From Candidatus Colimorpha enterica (GTDB lineage Bacteria; Bacillota; Clostridia; Oscillospirales; CAG-272): a DNA stretch of 20,082 nt. The notes under the pieces are model-generated. The model saw only the letters and a program-made list of their open reading frames with translations. It searched no databases and was not told where the DNA came from. How positions within the stretch are numbered: the stretch's first letter is position 1; each line of letters begins with the position of its first letter. The translations under genes and the position numbers were made by a program. Location: positions 1 to 20,082 of the forward strand of contig FR891110.1 in NCBI GenBank assembly GCA_000433515.1, in the 5' to 3' direction. Below are positions 13,967 through 20,082 of the stretch, piece by piece.

Positions 13967-14518
13967 TTGAAAAGGTTTCTGTCACTTCCGAACATTCTGA
14001 CCTCGGCACGCATAGTCTGCGCGGCTCTTATGCCGTTTTTTGCGCTGCCTTCAACGGGGTTCTATGTTGTTTATACCTTCGGCGGACTGACCGATGCGGT
14101 TGACGGCACTGTCGCAAGAAAGCTGAAGCTGGAAAGCGAATTCGGCGCAAAGCTCGACAGTGTTGCCGATCTGCTTTTCTATGCAGTCATGCTGCTGAAG
14201 CTGCTGCCTCACCTGATAAGACTGCTTCCCGCATGGCTGTGGTGGTCGGTAGGGGTAGTCCTTGCCATCCGCGCCGCGGCCTATGTCTCCGCGTTCTGCA
14301 GATACAAAAGGTTTGCCTCGCTTCACACGTGGCTGAACAAAGCAACGGGGCTTGCGCTTTTCCCCGCACCGTATGCGGTCTGCACGCATTTTGCGGTACC
14401 GTATTACACCTTCATCACCGTTGTGGCTTTTCTCGCTTCGTCGGAGGAGTTTATAATGCACCTGACGGCGAAGAAATACCGCCCGGAAAGAAAATCCCTG
14501 TTTGATGTCAGGGACTGA
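13967..14518 (+). CDS. CDP-alcohol phosphatidyltransferase
   Basis: 183 residues with several membrane helices. The complete family signature D-x2-D-G-x2-A-R-x8-G-x3-D-x3-D is present: Asp43, Asp46, Gly47, Ala50, Arg51, Gly60, Asp64 and Asp68. These residues bind CDP and two divalent metal ions. The enzyme transfers a phosphatidyl group from CDP-diacylglycerol to an alcohol acceptor in membrane lipid synthesis. The opening LPNILTSARIVCA is typical of phosphatidylglycerophosphate-synthase-like members, but the acceptor (glycerol-3-phosphate, inositol phosphate or another) cannot be read from the sequence. The start is TTG, supported by AAGGAG nine bases upstream. It has its own promoter. Confidence 0.9.
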   Translation: MKRFLSLPNILTSARIVCAALMPFFALPSTGFYVVYTFGGLTDAVDGTVARKLKLESEFGAKLDSVADLLFYAVMLLKLLPHLIRLLPAWLWWSVGVVLAIRAAAYVSAFCRYKRFASLHTWLNKATGLALFPAPYAVCTHFAVPYYTFITVVAFLASSEEFIMHLTAKKYRPERKSLFDVRD

Positions 14519-14574
14519 AAAGGATACTGCCGGAGTTTTCCGGAATATCATATTTTTTCATCAAGGAGTACTGT

Positions 14575-14613
14575 TTGAAATACAGAACATCATTATCGGA
14601 TCTTGTTCTCTGA
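14575..14613 (+). CDS. Possible 12-codon leader peptide upstream of the RNHCP gene
   Basis: AAGGAG (14563-14568) precedes a TTG start and a 12-codon frame (KYRTSLSDLVL after the start residue). The stop TGA abuts the hairpin at 14614. A ribosome on this frame would cover the base of the hairpin, the usual layout of a translational or transcriptional attenuator. No run of one regulatory amino acid is evident. Confidence 0.35.
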   Translation: MKYRTSLSDLVL

Positions 14614-14650
14614 CCGGGAGGTCAGGCGGAGCATGAGCCGAACCTCCCGG
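14614..14650 (+). promoter_or_regulatory. Structured leader hairpin before the RNHCP gene
   Basis: CCGGGAGGT (14614-14622) pairs perfectly with ACCTCCCGG (14642-14650). Inside, a symmetric CA/GA internal loop is followed by a GGC/GCC helix and a 9-base apical loop. There is no T tract, so it is not a simple terminator; a cis-regulatory RNA or an attenuator is more likely. It does not match a riboswitch I know. Confidence 0.5.
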
Positions 14651-14687
14651 CTGATATGTAAAATATATCATTCAGGAGGACAACACC

Positions 14688-15113
14688 GTGAACCGTGAAA
14701 ACAAGCGGAGAACATTTGAAAAAGGATACTATAAAACACACCCGTGCAGAGACAGCTTTACCTGTAAGGTATGCGGTCGGACGGTCACCCCGGAAAATGC
14801 CGGGTCGGATCACCGCAATCACTGCCCGAACTGTCTTTGCAGCCTTCACGTCGATATCGAACCCGGCGACCGGGAGAGCGGCTGCGGAGGGATCATGGAG
14901 CCGATTGCCGTCTGGGTACGGAAAAACGGCGAGTGGGCGGTCATACACCGCTGCCGCCGCTGCGGAGCGCTGAGCTCCAACAGGATAGCCGCGGACGATA
15001 ACCCCATGAAGCTGATGAGCGTTGCAATGAAGCCGATAGGCTCGCCTCCCTTCCCGCTTGAGCGGATAGAGGAGATGACGGAGCTTATGGCAGGCGACGG
15101 GAGACTGAAATAA
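14688..15113 (+). CDS. RNHCP domain zinc-ribbon protein
   Basis: 141 residues. It contains the name-giving motif DHRNHCPNCL (Arg43-Pro47), with CxxC pairs at Cys26/Cys29, Cys46/Cys49 and Cys89/Cys92, the set expected to bind zinc. The family is small, conserved in Actinobacteria and Bacillota, and of unproven function; nucleic-acid binding is a common guess. The N-terminus is basic (NRENKRRTFEKG). The start is GTG, with AGGAGGA ~10 bases upstream. The gene may be transcribed from the phosphatidyltransferase promoter through the 14575-14650 leader, or from a promoter in the 169-base gap that I could not identify. A terminator follows. Confidence 0.88.
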   Translation: MNRENKRRTFEKGYYKTHPCRDSFTCKVCGRTVTPENAGSDHRNHCPNCLCSLHVDIEPGDRESGCGGIMEPIAVWVRKNGEWAVIHRCRRCGALSSNRIAADDNPMKLMSVAMKPIGSPPFPLERIEEMTELMAGDGRLK

Positions 15114-15122
15114 CGTATCCGT

Positions 15123-15165
15123 AAAAAACAGCGGAGCCGCAGAAATGCGCGCTTTGCTGTTTTTT
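15123..15165 (+). terminator. Intrinsic terminator of the RNHCP gene
   Basis: AAAAAACAGC (15123-15132) pairs with GCTGTTTTTT (15156-15165), and more T follow. The long apical part can fold further. It starts nine bases after the RNHCP stop. Confidence 0.75.
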
Positions 15166-15243
15166 TCCGCCCCGCCTGACGCGGTTCCGTCGTTGAACGG
15201 ATGAATACCGGCGGTAATGTGTGCCGCCCGGATCGGAAACAGA

Positions 15244-15287
15244 AGAGGGTGTTAAAGAACTCATTCCGAGTTTCTTTAACACCCTCT
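15244..15287. terminator. Strong bidirectional terminator between convergent transcription units
   Basis: A perfect 16-bp outer stem (15244-15259 with 15272-15287) continues into a CTC/GAG helix past one bulged T and a 5-base loop. It lies just beyond the stop of the minus-strand isomerase gene (15302) and backs up the RNHCP terminator from the other side. Confidence 0.85.
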
Positions 15288-15301
15288 GTATTAAGGTATT
15301 A

Positions 15302-16141
15302 TCAGAGCCCGAAGGTATCTTTGAGATATCTTCTGCTCTCCGCCATGCCCTCAAGCGGGGTTATGCCGGTGAAATTGTCCTGTTCGACGATAGCGTACTC
15401 AACGTTGTTGTCGGAGCAGGCTTCAAGGATGGAGCCGAAGTTGTTGATGCCCCTGCCGAGGGGAACGAGGACGACGGTTTTTTTCTCTGCCTCGCCCTGC
15501 TTTGCCTCGCTGCCGTCGTCGCCGATGAGCGCGTATGCCGGCTTGCCCTCGCCGTCGACGTAGGTGAGGTCCTTGAGGTGGACTACGTTGATCCTGTCGC
15601 CGTACTTTCTGATGTACTCTGCGGGATTGACGCCGCCGTGCTTCATCCAGCAGGTGTCGGGTTCGGGATCGAGGTGACCCTTGAGCTCGCGGAACATGAT
15701 GTCATACTGATACTCGTCACCGACCTTTGTGAACTCAAAGTCGTGGTTGTGGTAGAGCAGGCTCATGCCGTTCTGCTTCGCCTCGTCGCTGATTTTTGTG
15801 AAGAGCTTCTTTGTCTCCTCCCACGCGGCATTGCCGGGGAGCTTTGAGCCGTCGTACCACGGGATGACTATGTACTTCACGCCGTAGTCCCTGAAGAAAT
15901 CGTATGCCTTCTGTCCCTGCTCAAGGAACATATCGGGTCCCTGATGGACGGAGACGGATTTTAATCCGATCTCATCGAGAAGAGCCTTCAGCTTCTTTCC
16001 GTCGGTATATCCGCCGTAATAGCCGGCGAATTCGACGTAGTCGTAGCCCATTTCGCGCACCTTGCGGAGGGTGCCTTCAAAATCCTTTGCAAGGTCGTCC
16101 CTGACGCTGTACATCTGGATGCCGATGTTTATCTTTTTCAT
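15302..16141 (-). CDS. Sugar phosphate isomerase/epimerase (xylose-isomerase-like TIM barrel)
   Basis: 279 residues starting at ATG 16141 with GAAAGGAAG upstream. The frame extends further upstream, but that part is antisense to the neighbouring gene. MKKINIGIQMYSVRDDLAKD, the EMGYDYVEFAGYYGG strand, LLYHNHDFEF (metal-site region), DPEPDTCWMKHGG and INVVHLKDL, and finally YAIVEQDN, place it in the AP-endonuclease-2-like isomerase/epimerase family (IolE/IolI/hydroxypyruvate-isomerase relatives). These are cytoplasmic metal-dependent enzymes that isomerise, epimerise or dehydrate sugars and keto-inositols. It is the second gene of a two-gene unit, 35 bases after the Gfo/Idh/MocA oxidoreductase. 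The substrate cannot be told from sequence. Confidence 0.9.
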   Translation of the reverse strand: MKKINIGIQMYSVRDDLAKDFEGTLRKVREMGYDYVEFAGYYGGYTDGKKLKALLDEIGLKSVSVHQGPDMFLEQGQKAYDFFRDYGVKYIVIPWYDGSKLPGNAAWEETKKLFTKISDEAKQNGMSLLYHNHDFEFTKVGDEYQYDIMFRELKGHLDPEPDTCWMKHGGVNPAEYIRKYGDRINVVHLKDLTYVDGEGKPAYALIGDDGSEAKQGEAEKKTVVLVPLGRGINNFGSILEACSDNNVEYAIVEQDNFTGITPLEGMAESRRYLKDTFGL

Positions 16142-16176
16142 GCCGATGCTTCCTTTCTTCCGGTGCAGTGCGGAGA

Positions 16177-17352
16177 TCAGACCTCGGGGATCGTGATCTC
16201 GATCTCTCTGCCTGCGTTTGCCGACTTGACTATGCCGTCGATGATAGCCTGGTTGTAGAGGATCTGTGCGGACGGAACCGGAGCCTTGCCGCCGTTCTTG
16301 CAGGCGTCGAGGAAGGTTCTGATCTTGAGGTCGAACAGGTCGCCGTTTGTGTGAATGATCGGGATCTTTGTCTCGGTCTGAAGTCCGCCGACCTCGTGAT
16401 AGAGGGTCATTTCGCCGCCGACGGTGCCGTTCCAGCAGTCGGTTGACGGGATTCTGAGTCCGCCCTTGGTTCCGAGGATGATCGTGTCGCCGGGGGTATT
16501 GATGTTCATAGCCCATGCGATACGGAAGTCGAGGATGATGCCGCCCTCAAGACGGATGAACGCCGCCGCGAAGTCATCGACGCCGAACTTCTTTGCGTAC
16601 TCTGCCTTCTTGTCGTCGGGATAGCCGCAGTAATTCGGGTCGGTGCCGAAGAAAGCGGACTTGTAGCCGCTGACGGTGAGGGGCTTCGGATAGCCTATCG
16701 CGTTGAGCACCATGTCAAGCGAATAGCAGCCTATATCGGCAAGAGCGCCGATTCCCGCGGTCTCGTCCTCGATGAAGGAGGTACCGAAGGGGGTCGGGAT
16801 GCCGCGTCTGCGTCCGCCGCCGGTCTGGATGTAGTAGATGTCTCCGAGTGCGCCGGACTGGCAGATCTTCTTTATTTCCTTCATGTTCTCGTCCATTCTG
16901 GGCTGGAAGCCGATGGAGAGGACCTTTCCGCTCTTCTTCTCTGCGCGGATGATGTCGGCAGCCTCTTCGACCGTGACGCACATGGGCTTTTCAAGAAGGA
17001 CGTTCACTCCCTTTTCAAGAGCGTAGATAGCGGGTGCCGCGTGCTGGCGGTTGTAGGTGCATACGCTGACCGCGTCGAGCTTAAGCGACCCGTCGTCGAG
17101 CATTTCCTTGTGGGAGGGGTAGCACTTTACGTTCTTTACCCCCCAGTCGCTGAAGAATTTTTCTGCTTTGCCGGGGATGAGGTCTGCGCCGGCGACGATT
17201 TCAACGTCGGGCTGGTTGAGATAGGACTTGATGTGAGCCCCCGCGATCCAGCCGGTTCCGATGATGCCGACTCTCATTTTTCTTGTGGTATCGACGCTTT
17301 TGTCGTTTCTGACTTCCTTGAAGGCGTCGAGACTGGATTCTGTTCCTGCCAT
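16177..17352 (-). CDS. Gfo/Idh/MocA family NAD(P)-dependent oxidoreductase
   Basis: 391 residues. The Rossmann motif is VGIIGTGWIAGAHI at about residue 28, then the conserved LLEKPMCVTVEEA (catalytic Lys of EKP) and a C-terminal alpha/beta domain with GGGRRRGIPTPFG, ALADIGCYSLDMVLNAIG (Asp-x-x-x-Tyr/His region) and LEGGIILDFRIAWAM. Members oxidise or reduce a sugar or inositol carbon with NAD(P). The N-terminal ~25 residues before MRVGIIG are an unusual polar extension. I kept the ATG at 17352 because AGAAAGG lies upstream of it and no ribosome binding site precedes the internal Met. Its promoter is at 17464-17492 and it is co-transcribed with the isomerase. Together they suggest oxidation of a sugar followed by isomerisation or elimination. 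Confidence 0.9.
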   Translation of the reverse strand: MAGTESSLDAFKEVRNDKSVDTTRKMRVGIIGTGWIAGAHIKSYLNQPDVEIVAGADLIPGKAEKFFSDWGVKNVKCYPSHKEMLDDGSLKLDAVSVCTYNRQHAAPAIYALEKGVNVLLEKPMCVTVEEAADIIRAEKKSGKVLSIGFQPRMDENMKEIKKICQSGALGDIYYIQTGGGRRRGIPTPFGTSFIEDETAGIGALADIGCYSLDMVLNAIGYPKPLTVSGYKSAFFGTDPNYCGYPDDKKAEYAKKFGVDDFAAAFIRLEGGIILDFRIAWAMNINTPGDTIILGTKGGLRIPSTDCWNGTVGGEMTLYHEVGGLQTETKIPIIHTNGDLFDLKIRTFLDACKNGGKAPVPSAQILYNQAIIDGIVKSANAGREIEITIPEV

Positions 17353-17463
17353 TTTTGTTACCGTACCTTTCTGACCCTTTCAGGGTTAAATGTTTCAGCA
17401 ATATGGGCGGGGATTTCCGGAGATGACGGCAAAAATTCAGTCACATTCCCCACACCCGTAAGC

Positions 17464-17492
17464 ATTCTAACATATCGGAGCCGAAAAATCAA
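17464..17492 (-). promoter_or_regulatory. Sigma-A promoter of the oxidoreductase-isomerase unit
   Basis: On the minus strand TTGATT (17492-17487), a 17-base spacer and TAGAAT (17469-17464) with TGT before the -10 (extended -10). An ACCCT-TTC-AGGGT inverted repeat (17374-17386) lies in the leader and could be an operator. The remaining 17353-17589 interval holds a CGCCGCGCGGCG palindrome (17534-17545) and no gene. Confidence 0.65.
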
Positions 17493-17589
17493 TAATTAAT
17501 CTTGCGGAAAACCGGTCGGATATTGCTGATTGACGCCGCGCGGCGGAATTATGCATTTTTTGCCTTGATTTTTCCCCCCGCACAATTAG

Positions 17590-18255
17590 CTACCTTTTCC
17601 TGCAAACCACCCGCAGCTCTCTTGTTCCGGGTGTGAAGCCGACCTTTTCCGCAATCTTAACCGACGCGATGTTGTCGTCCTCGGCGATGTAAGTGACCTT
17701 CATCCCGGGGTCAAGGAGATAGTAGGCAAGCGAGGCTGTGTTAGACGCTCCGTAGCCGTTTCCGGTGTGACCGTCTGCCGTCTCGACCCCGATGTCGATA
17801 ACGGTGTCGTCAGGCGAATGCGGATTTTCCGCGGCGGCTGAGACGATTTTCCCGTCGATCACCGTGCCGAAGCAGAGAAGCCCCTCCCCCAGCGGATCGG
17901 GTTCGCATTCCGTCAGATTATCGTACCCGTGCTCCGGCAGAAGCGGCTCGGTATCGGTACGTATCACCGACCGGTCAACATCAGGACGGTTTTCAAGCAC
18001 ATATTCCGTTGCAAAAACAATTTCGGTGTCGTATCCGAAGCCCGCCATCCTGTCTTCAAGCAGGCTGATAAGGTGTTTTTTTGTCTTTTCGGTGAATATT
18101 TCGTCTTCGGGGAGCGCGTCAAGATACTCCGCCGCATCGCGCGTTTCGTCAAAGGTCGTAACGGTGCGCACTCCGTCGGTCGAAAGCGTAAGCCCGAGCG
18201 GAAGCATGGGATCGAATTTTCCGGCAAGAGCATAGCCGGGATCGGATATTATCAT
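17590..18255 (-). CDS. GNAT-family N-acetyltransferase
   Basis: 221 residues. The C-terminal half has the GNAT core: VIDIGVETADGHTGNGYGASN holds beta-4 and the acetyl-CoA pyrophosphate loop (TGNGYG), and NIASVKIAEKVGFTPG is the typical end of the fold. The N-terminal ~120 residues are a less conserved acidic region, so this may be a two-part GNAT. The substrate is unknown. Of two possible ATGs, the one at 18255 has GGAG at proper spacing, while the other nearly touches it. It lies 13 bases after the MreB-like stop, so it is probably the last gene of the comF-mreB-like group. Confidence 0.8.
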   Translation of the reverse strand: MIISDPGYALAGKFDPMLPLGLTLSTDGVRTVTTFDETRDAAEYLDALPEDEIFTEKTKKHLISLLEDRMAGFGYDTEIVFATEYVLENRPDVDRSVIRTDTEPLLPEHGYDNLTECEPDPLGEGLLCFGTVIDGKIVSAAAENPHSPDDTVIDIGVETADGHTGNGYGASNTASLAYYLLDPGMKVTYIAEDDNIASVKIAEKVGFTPGTRELRVVCRKR

Positions 18256-18268
18256 TTTTCATCTCCTC

Positions 18269-19201
18269 TTATTCTTCCGATGTCATTGACGAGATAAGTC
18301 CCCTTGCCACAGCAAGCCCGGGCTTTTCCGCGACGGTGACCGGAATTCCGACAAGGGGCGCCATCGCCGGAGCGATCCCTGTCATCTCCGCTCCGCCGCC
18401 GGTCAGGATTATCCTGTCAGGTTCGCAGGGGAGGGTTCTTATAAGTGCAATTACGGCATCGGCAAGCTCGTCAAATACCGGCTCGATTGCCGCCGATATC
18501 TCATTTTCGGTCAGTTTTATCTCCTTCGGAAGCCCGAATGCCGCGCGCATGACCTTTGCCTTCATGCTGTTGTCCGAGGGATTGAGCGAGCCGACCTCAT
18601 GCTTTATCCGCCTCAGCTCCGCAGGGGTCGCCGTGACACGGTATTTTTTGAGAAGATACGAGCCGATCGCCCGGTCAAAGGCATCTCCCGCAAATTCCGT
18701 GACTGACGAGGCAATCTTCTGACCCTTTGAAAAGGCGATAAGCGAGGAGCAGCGCGCCCCGATGTGAAGCGTCAGAGAGTCCCCCGCACCGCGCACTCCG
18801 GAGCCCAATGCCGCGGCATATCCGGCTGAAACGGAGAAAACGTCGCGCGCTCCCGCCTGCTGTGCCGTTTCGACAAACAGCCTTTCGGCTTCTTCGCCGC
18901 AGTCGGCAGGGAGGGAGAGCCAGATGTCGGCTTTTTTTATCCGGTATCCGTGCAGGATCCCGGAGAAAAGCGTGTACGCCGCATCCGGGTCGGGAAGCTC
19001 GTCCCCCGCCGGAATGAACGGCAGAACCGTCACCGCGCCGGGTACTCCCGAATTCATTCTGACCGCGGCGCTTCCGATGCCGGCGACGGTACCCCCGACC
19101 GAAGAGTAAACCGCAGGGCTTTCGGTTATGTCTGCCCCGTCCCCGTAAAGGACGGTGCGGACGCTGAGACTTCCGATGTCGATGCCGATTTTCCTTGTCA
19201 T
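18269..19201 (-). CDS. Divergent MreB-like actin-family protein
   Basis: 310 residues, a little shorter than standard MreB (~335-345). The actin-fold phosphate-1 strand is IGIDIGSLSVRTVL. FAGDAFDRAIGSYLLKKYRV followed by TPAELRRIKHEVGSL matches the MreB segment around GGDKxDEAI and AExIKIxIGSA. AFGLPKEIKLTENEI, RIILTGGGAEMTG (adenosine motif) and GIPVTVAEKPGLAVARG complete the fold. MreB filaments direct cell-wall synthesis from under the membrane. The phosphate-2 motif, normally D-I-G-G-G-T, reads HIGARCS (His146-Ser152), so ATP hydrolysis may be lost. GGGAGGAA precedes the ATG. It sits 37 bases after comF and before the GNAT gene. A specialised cytoskeletal or regulatory role is possible. 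Confidence 0.82.
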   Translation of the reverse strand: MTRKIGIDIGSLSVRTVLYGDGADITESPAVYSSVGGTVAGIGSAAVRMNSGVPGAVTVLPFIPAGDELPDPDAAYTLFSGILHGYRIKKADIWLSLPADCGEEAERLFVETAQQAGARDVFSVSAGYAAALGSGVRGAGDSLTLHIGARCSSLIAFSKGQKIASSVTEFAGDAFDRAIGSYLLKKYRVTATPAELRRIKHEVGSLNPSDNSMKAKVMRAAFGLPKEIKLTENEISAAIEPVFDELADAVIALIRTLPCEPDRIILTGGGAEMTGIAPAMAPLVGIPVTVAEKPGLAVARGLISSMTSEE

Positions 19202-19238
19202 TGCTTGTTCCTCCCTGATTGTGAATTATTTGTATATC

Positions 19239-19988
19239 TTATTCTGCGCCCTCGCGCAGAGAGGGCTTTATGCTTCTTGCGGCGCTCAGGCAGATGACCT
19301 CCGCCGCACCCGCGTCCCTGAGAAGCTCCGTGCAGACGTTTACCGTTGCGCCGGTCGTCACTATGTCGTCGATAAGAATTATCCTTCTCCCCGCGATCCT
19401 GTCGGGCGATACCGCAGGGACATAGCTTTTTTGGGCATTGAGCGACCGGTCGGAGATCCCGGAAAGCTTCTGCTCCGCCGTATATGCCGCATGACGGATA
19501 AGCTGGGCAAACTCCGCTCCGGACTGCCGGCAGAATTCCCGTGCAAGCTCCTCTGCCTGATCGATGCCGCGTTTTACCGCCTTTGCCGCCGAGCGGGGAA
19601 CGTATGTCACAAGCTCTGTCCCGTCGTAATATCCCCGCTTTTTCGCAGTCTCAAGCATCATTCCGGCAAGCTCGGTGAAAAGCGGCTTCACTCTCCGGTT
19701 CTTGCAGCACAGAAGCGCCTTGCGGGTCACTCCGTCAGCCTTGTCGTACGGCAGAAAATAAGCATATCCGTCCGGCAGAAAATTTTTCGGGCGGCATTCG
19801 CAGAGGTCGTAGCTTTTCCCGCAGGAAGGGCACGGCGCGGATATCTCGTTTAAATATTTCTTCCTGCAGGCAGGGCAGAACACCCTGTCTCCCGCTCTTC
19901 CGAGAGGTTCGCCGCACCCGACGCAGGCATCGGGGCAGAGGGCTTCCATTACGGCATTTAAGATTTTTTTCGGGTTTGTTTTTTTCAT
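19239..19988 (-). CDS. comF: ComF family protein (amidophosphoribosyltransferase-like)
   Basis: 249 residues. The N-terminal zinc-binding region has cysteines at 18, 22, 25, 38, 41, 53, 56, 63 and 65, a normal ComF arrangement of paired CxxC knuckles. The central part (LPYDKADGVTRKALLCCKNR) and TYVPRSAAKAVKRGIDQAEELA are family hallmarks, and the PRPP-binding loop IILIDDIVTTGATVN lies at ~203-217. ComF proteins take part in DNA uptake during natural transformation in Bacillus and Haemophilus, probably by handling incoming single-stranded DNA with ComFA-like helicases. In gut Clostridia the gene is common even where competence is unproven. AAGGAG is nine bases upstream of the ATG. The start may overlap the stop of an upstream gene (ATGA). 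Confidence 0.92.
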   Translation of the reverse strand: MKKTNPKKILNAVMEALCPDACVGCGEPLGRAGDRVFCPACRKKYLNEISAPCPSCGKSYDLCECRPKNFLPDGYAYFLPYDKADGVTRKALLCCKNRRVKPLFTELAGMMLETAKKRGYYDGTELVTYVPRSAAKAVKRGIDQAEELAREFCRQSGAEFAQLIRHAAYTAEQKLSGISDRSLNAQKSYVPAVSPDRIAGRRIILIDDIVTTGATVNVCTELLRDAGAAEVICLSAARSIKPSLREGAE

Positions 19989-20080
19989 GCCGGCGGGCTC
20001 CTTGTGTGAGGGATGTTTATGTTGATGGGCGTGTTTTGGCGACAGAGATTATCCGACTGCGTCAGAGCCAATCCGTTTTT
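19985..20080 (-). CDS. Possible 3' end of a gene upstream of comF
   Basis: A minus-strand frame is open from the window edge for 31 codons and ends in TGA that overlaps the comF ATG (ATGA). That overlap is the usual sign of translational coupling. The tail sequence (NTPININIPHT, then RSPPA) is not recognised, and the comF ribosome binding site lies inside it. The evidence is positional only and the frame could be chance. Confidence 0.3.
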   Translation of the reverse strand, partial: KNGLALTQSDNLCRQNTPININIPHTRSPPA

Positions 20081-20082
20081 CT

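Noticed and set aside
13011..14009. 332-codon minus-strand ORF
   Set aside because: Antisense shadow of the GH36-like gene and the promoter region that follows it.
16142..16516. Upstream extension of the isomerase reading frame to 16516
   Set aside because: The extension is Arg/His-rich and overlaps the oxidoreductase gene in another frame. The ATG at 16141 has a ribosome binding site and begins the conserved TIM-barrel sequence.
1..20082. CRISPR arrays, tRNA and rRNA genes
   Set aside because: No regularly spaced direct repeats, no cloverleaf-type sequence with the conserved T-loop, and no rRNA-like conserved stretches were seen by eye on either strand.

Overview
The window looks like part of a chromosome from an anaerobic gut-type Clostridia bacterium (Bacillota, possibly Oscillospiraceae-like; the family-level guess is weak). 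Support comes from AGGAGG-type ribosome binding sites, lipoprotein solute-binding proteins with Gly/Ser/Thr linkers, a TnpV-type mobile-element protein, a LacI-controlled glycan locus, and a ComF / MreB-like / GNAT gene group. By eye, most of the window is moderately GC-rich, while the first ~1.05 kb is clearly AT-richer.

Region 1 (1-~1065), AT-rich: the 3' end of a superoxide reductase, a bidirectional terminator, a tnpV gene on the minus strand, a tiny ORF and a short sigma-factor-like protein. The edge cuts into a minus-strand gene that retains only its ribosome binding site and seven codons (MKKKLAL), so a mobile-element or assembly junction lies near 1042-1069.

Region 2 (1203-~3845), rearranged: on the minus strand lies a broken lipoprotein ORF whose N-terminus is pectate-lyase-like and whose C-terminus looks like a solute-binding protein (SBP) tail, with two one-base frameshifts. 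Upstream of it, on the same strand, is an intact LacI-family repressor with a clear promoter. Two mirrored CAAACGTTTG operators bracket the divergent control region. On the plus side, the operator is followed by an SBP fragment lacking both its signal peptide and its C-terminal half.

Region 3 (~3983-13838): a plus-strand glycan-handling operon behind a perfect TTGACA-17-TATAAT promoter. It encodes an SBP lipoprotein, a LamG-like surface protein, a second C-terminally anchored surface protein, two tandem GH99-like/WbsX-like proteins (one lipoprotein, one without a signal peptide), a membrane-anchored SGNH hydrolase, a DUF4886-type SGNH lipoprotein (frameshifted) and a GH36-like alpha-galactosidase (frameshifted). 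Several junctions overlap by 1-4 bases. A reasonable reading is capture, de-esterification and cleavage of a decorated glycan, but no ABC permease is present in the window.

Region 4 (13863-15290): a CDP-alcohol phosphatidyltransferase with its own promoter, then a 12-codon leader ORF directly followed by a structured hairpin, then an RNHCP zinc-ribbon protein and strong terminators.

Region 5 (15302-20082), all minus strand: a Gfo/Idh/MocA oxidoreductase plus sugar isomerase/epimerase pair with its own promoter, and the group comF, a divergent MreB-like actin and a GNAT acetyltransferase, with the possible tail of another gene overlapping the comF start.

Four single-base frameshifts interrupt otherwise well-conserved genes. 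They may be assembly errors or real decay, and the sequence alone cannot decide.
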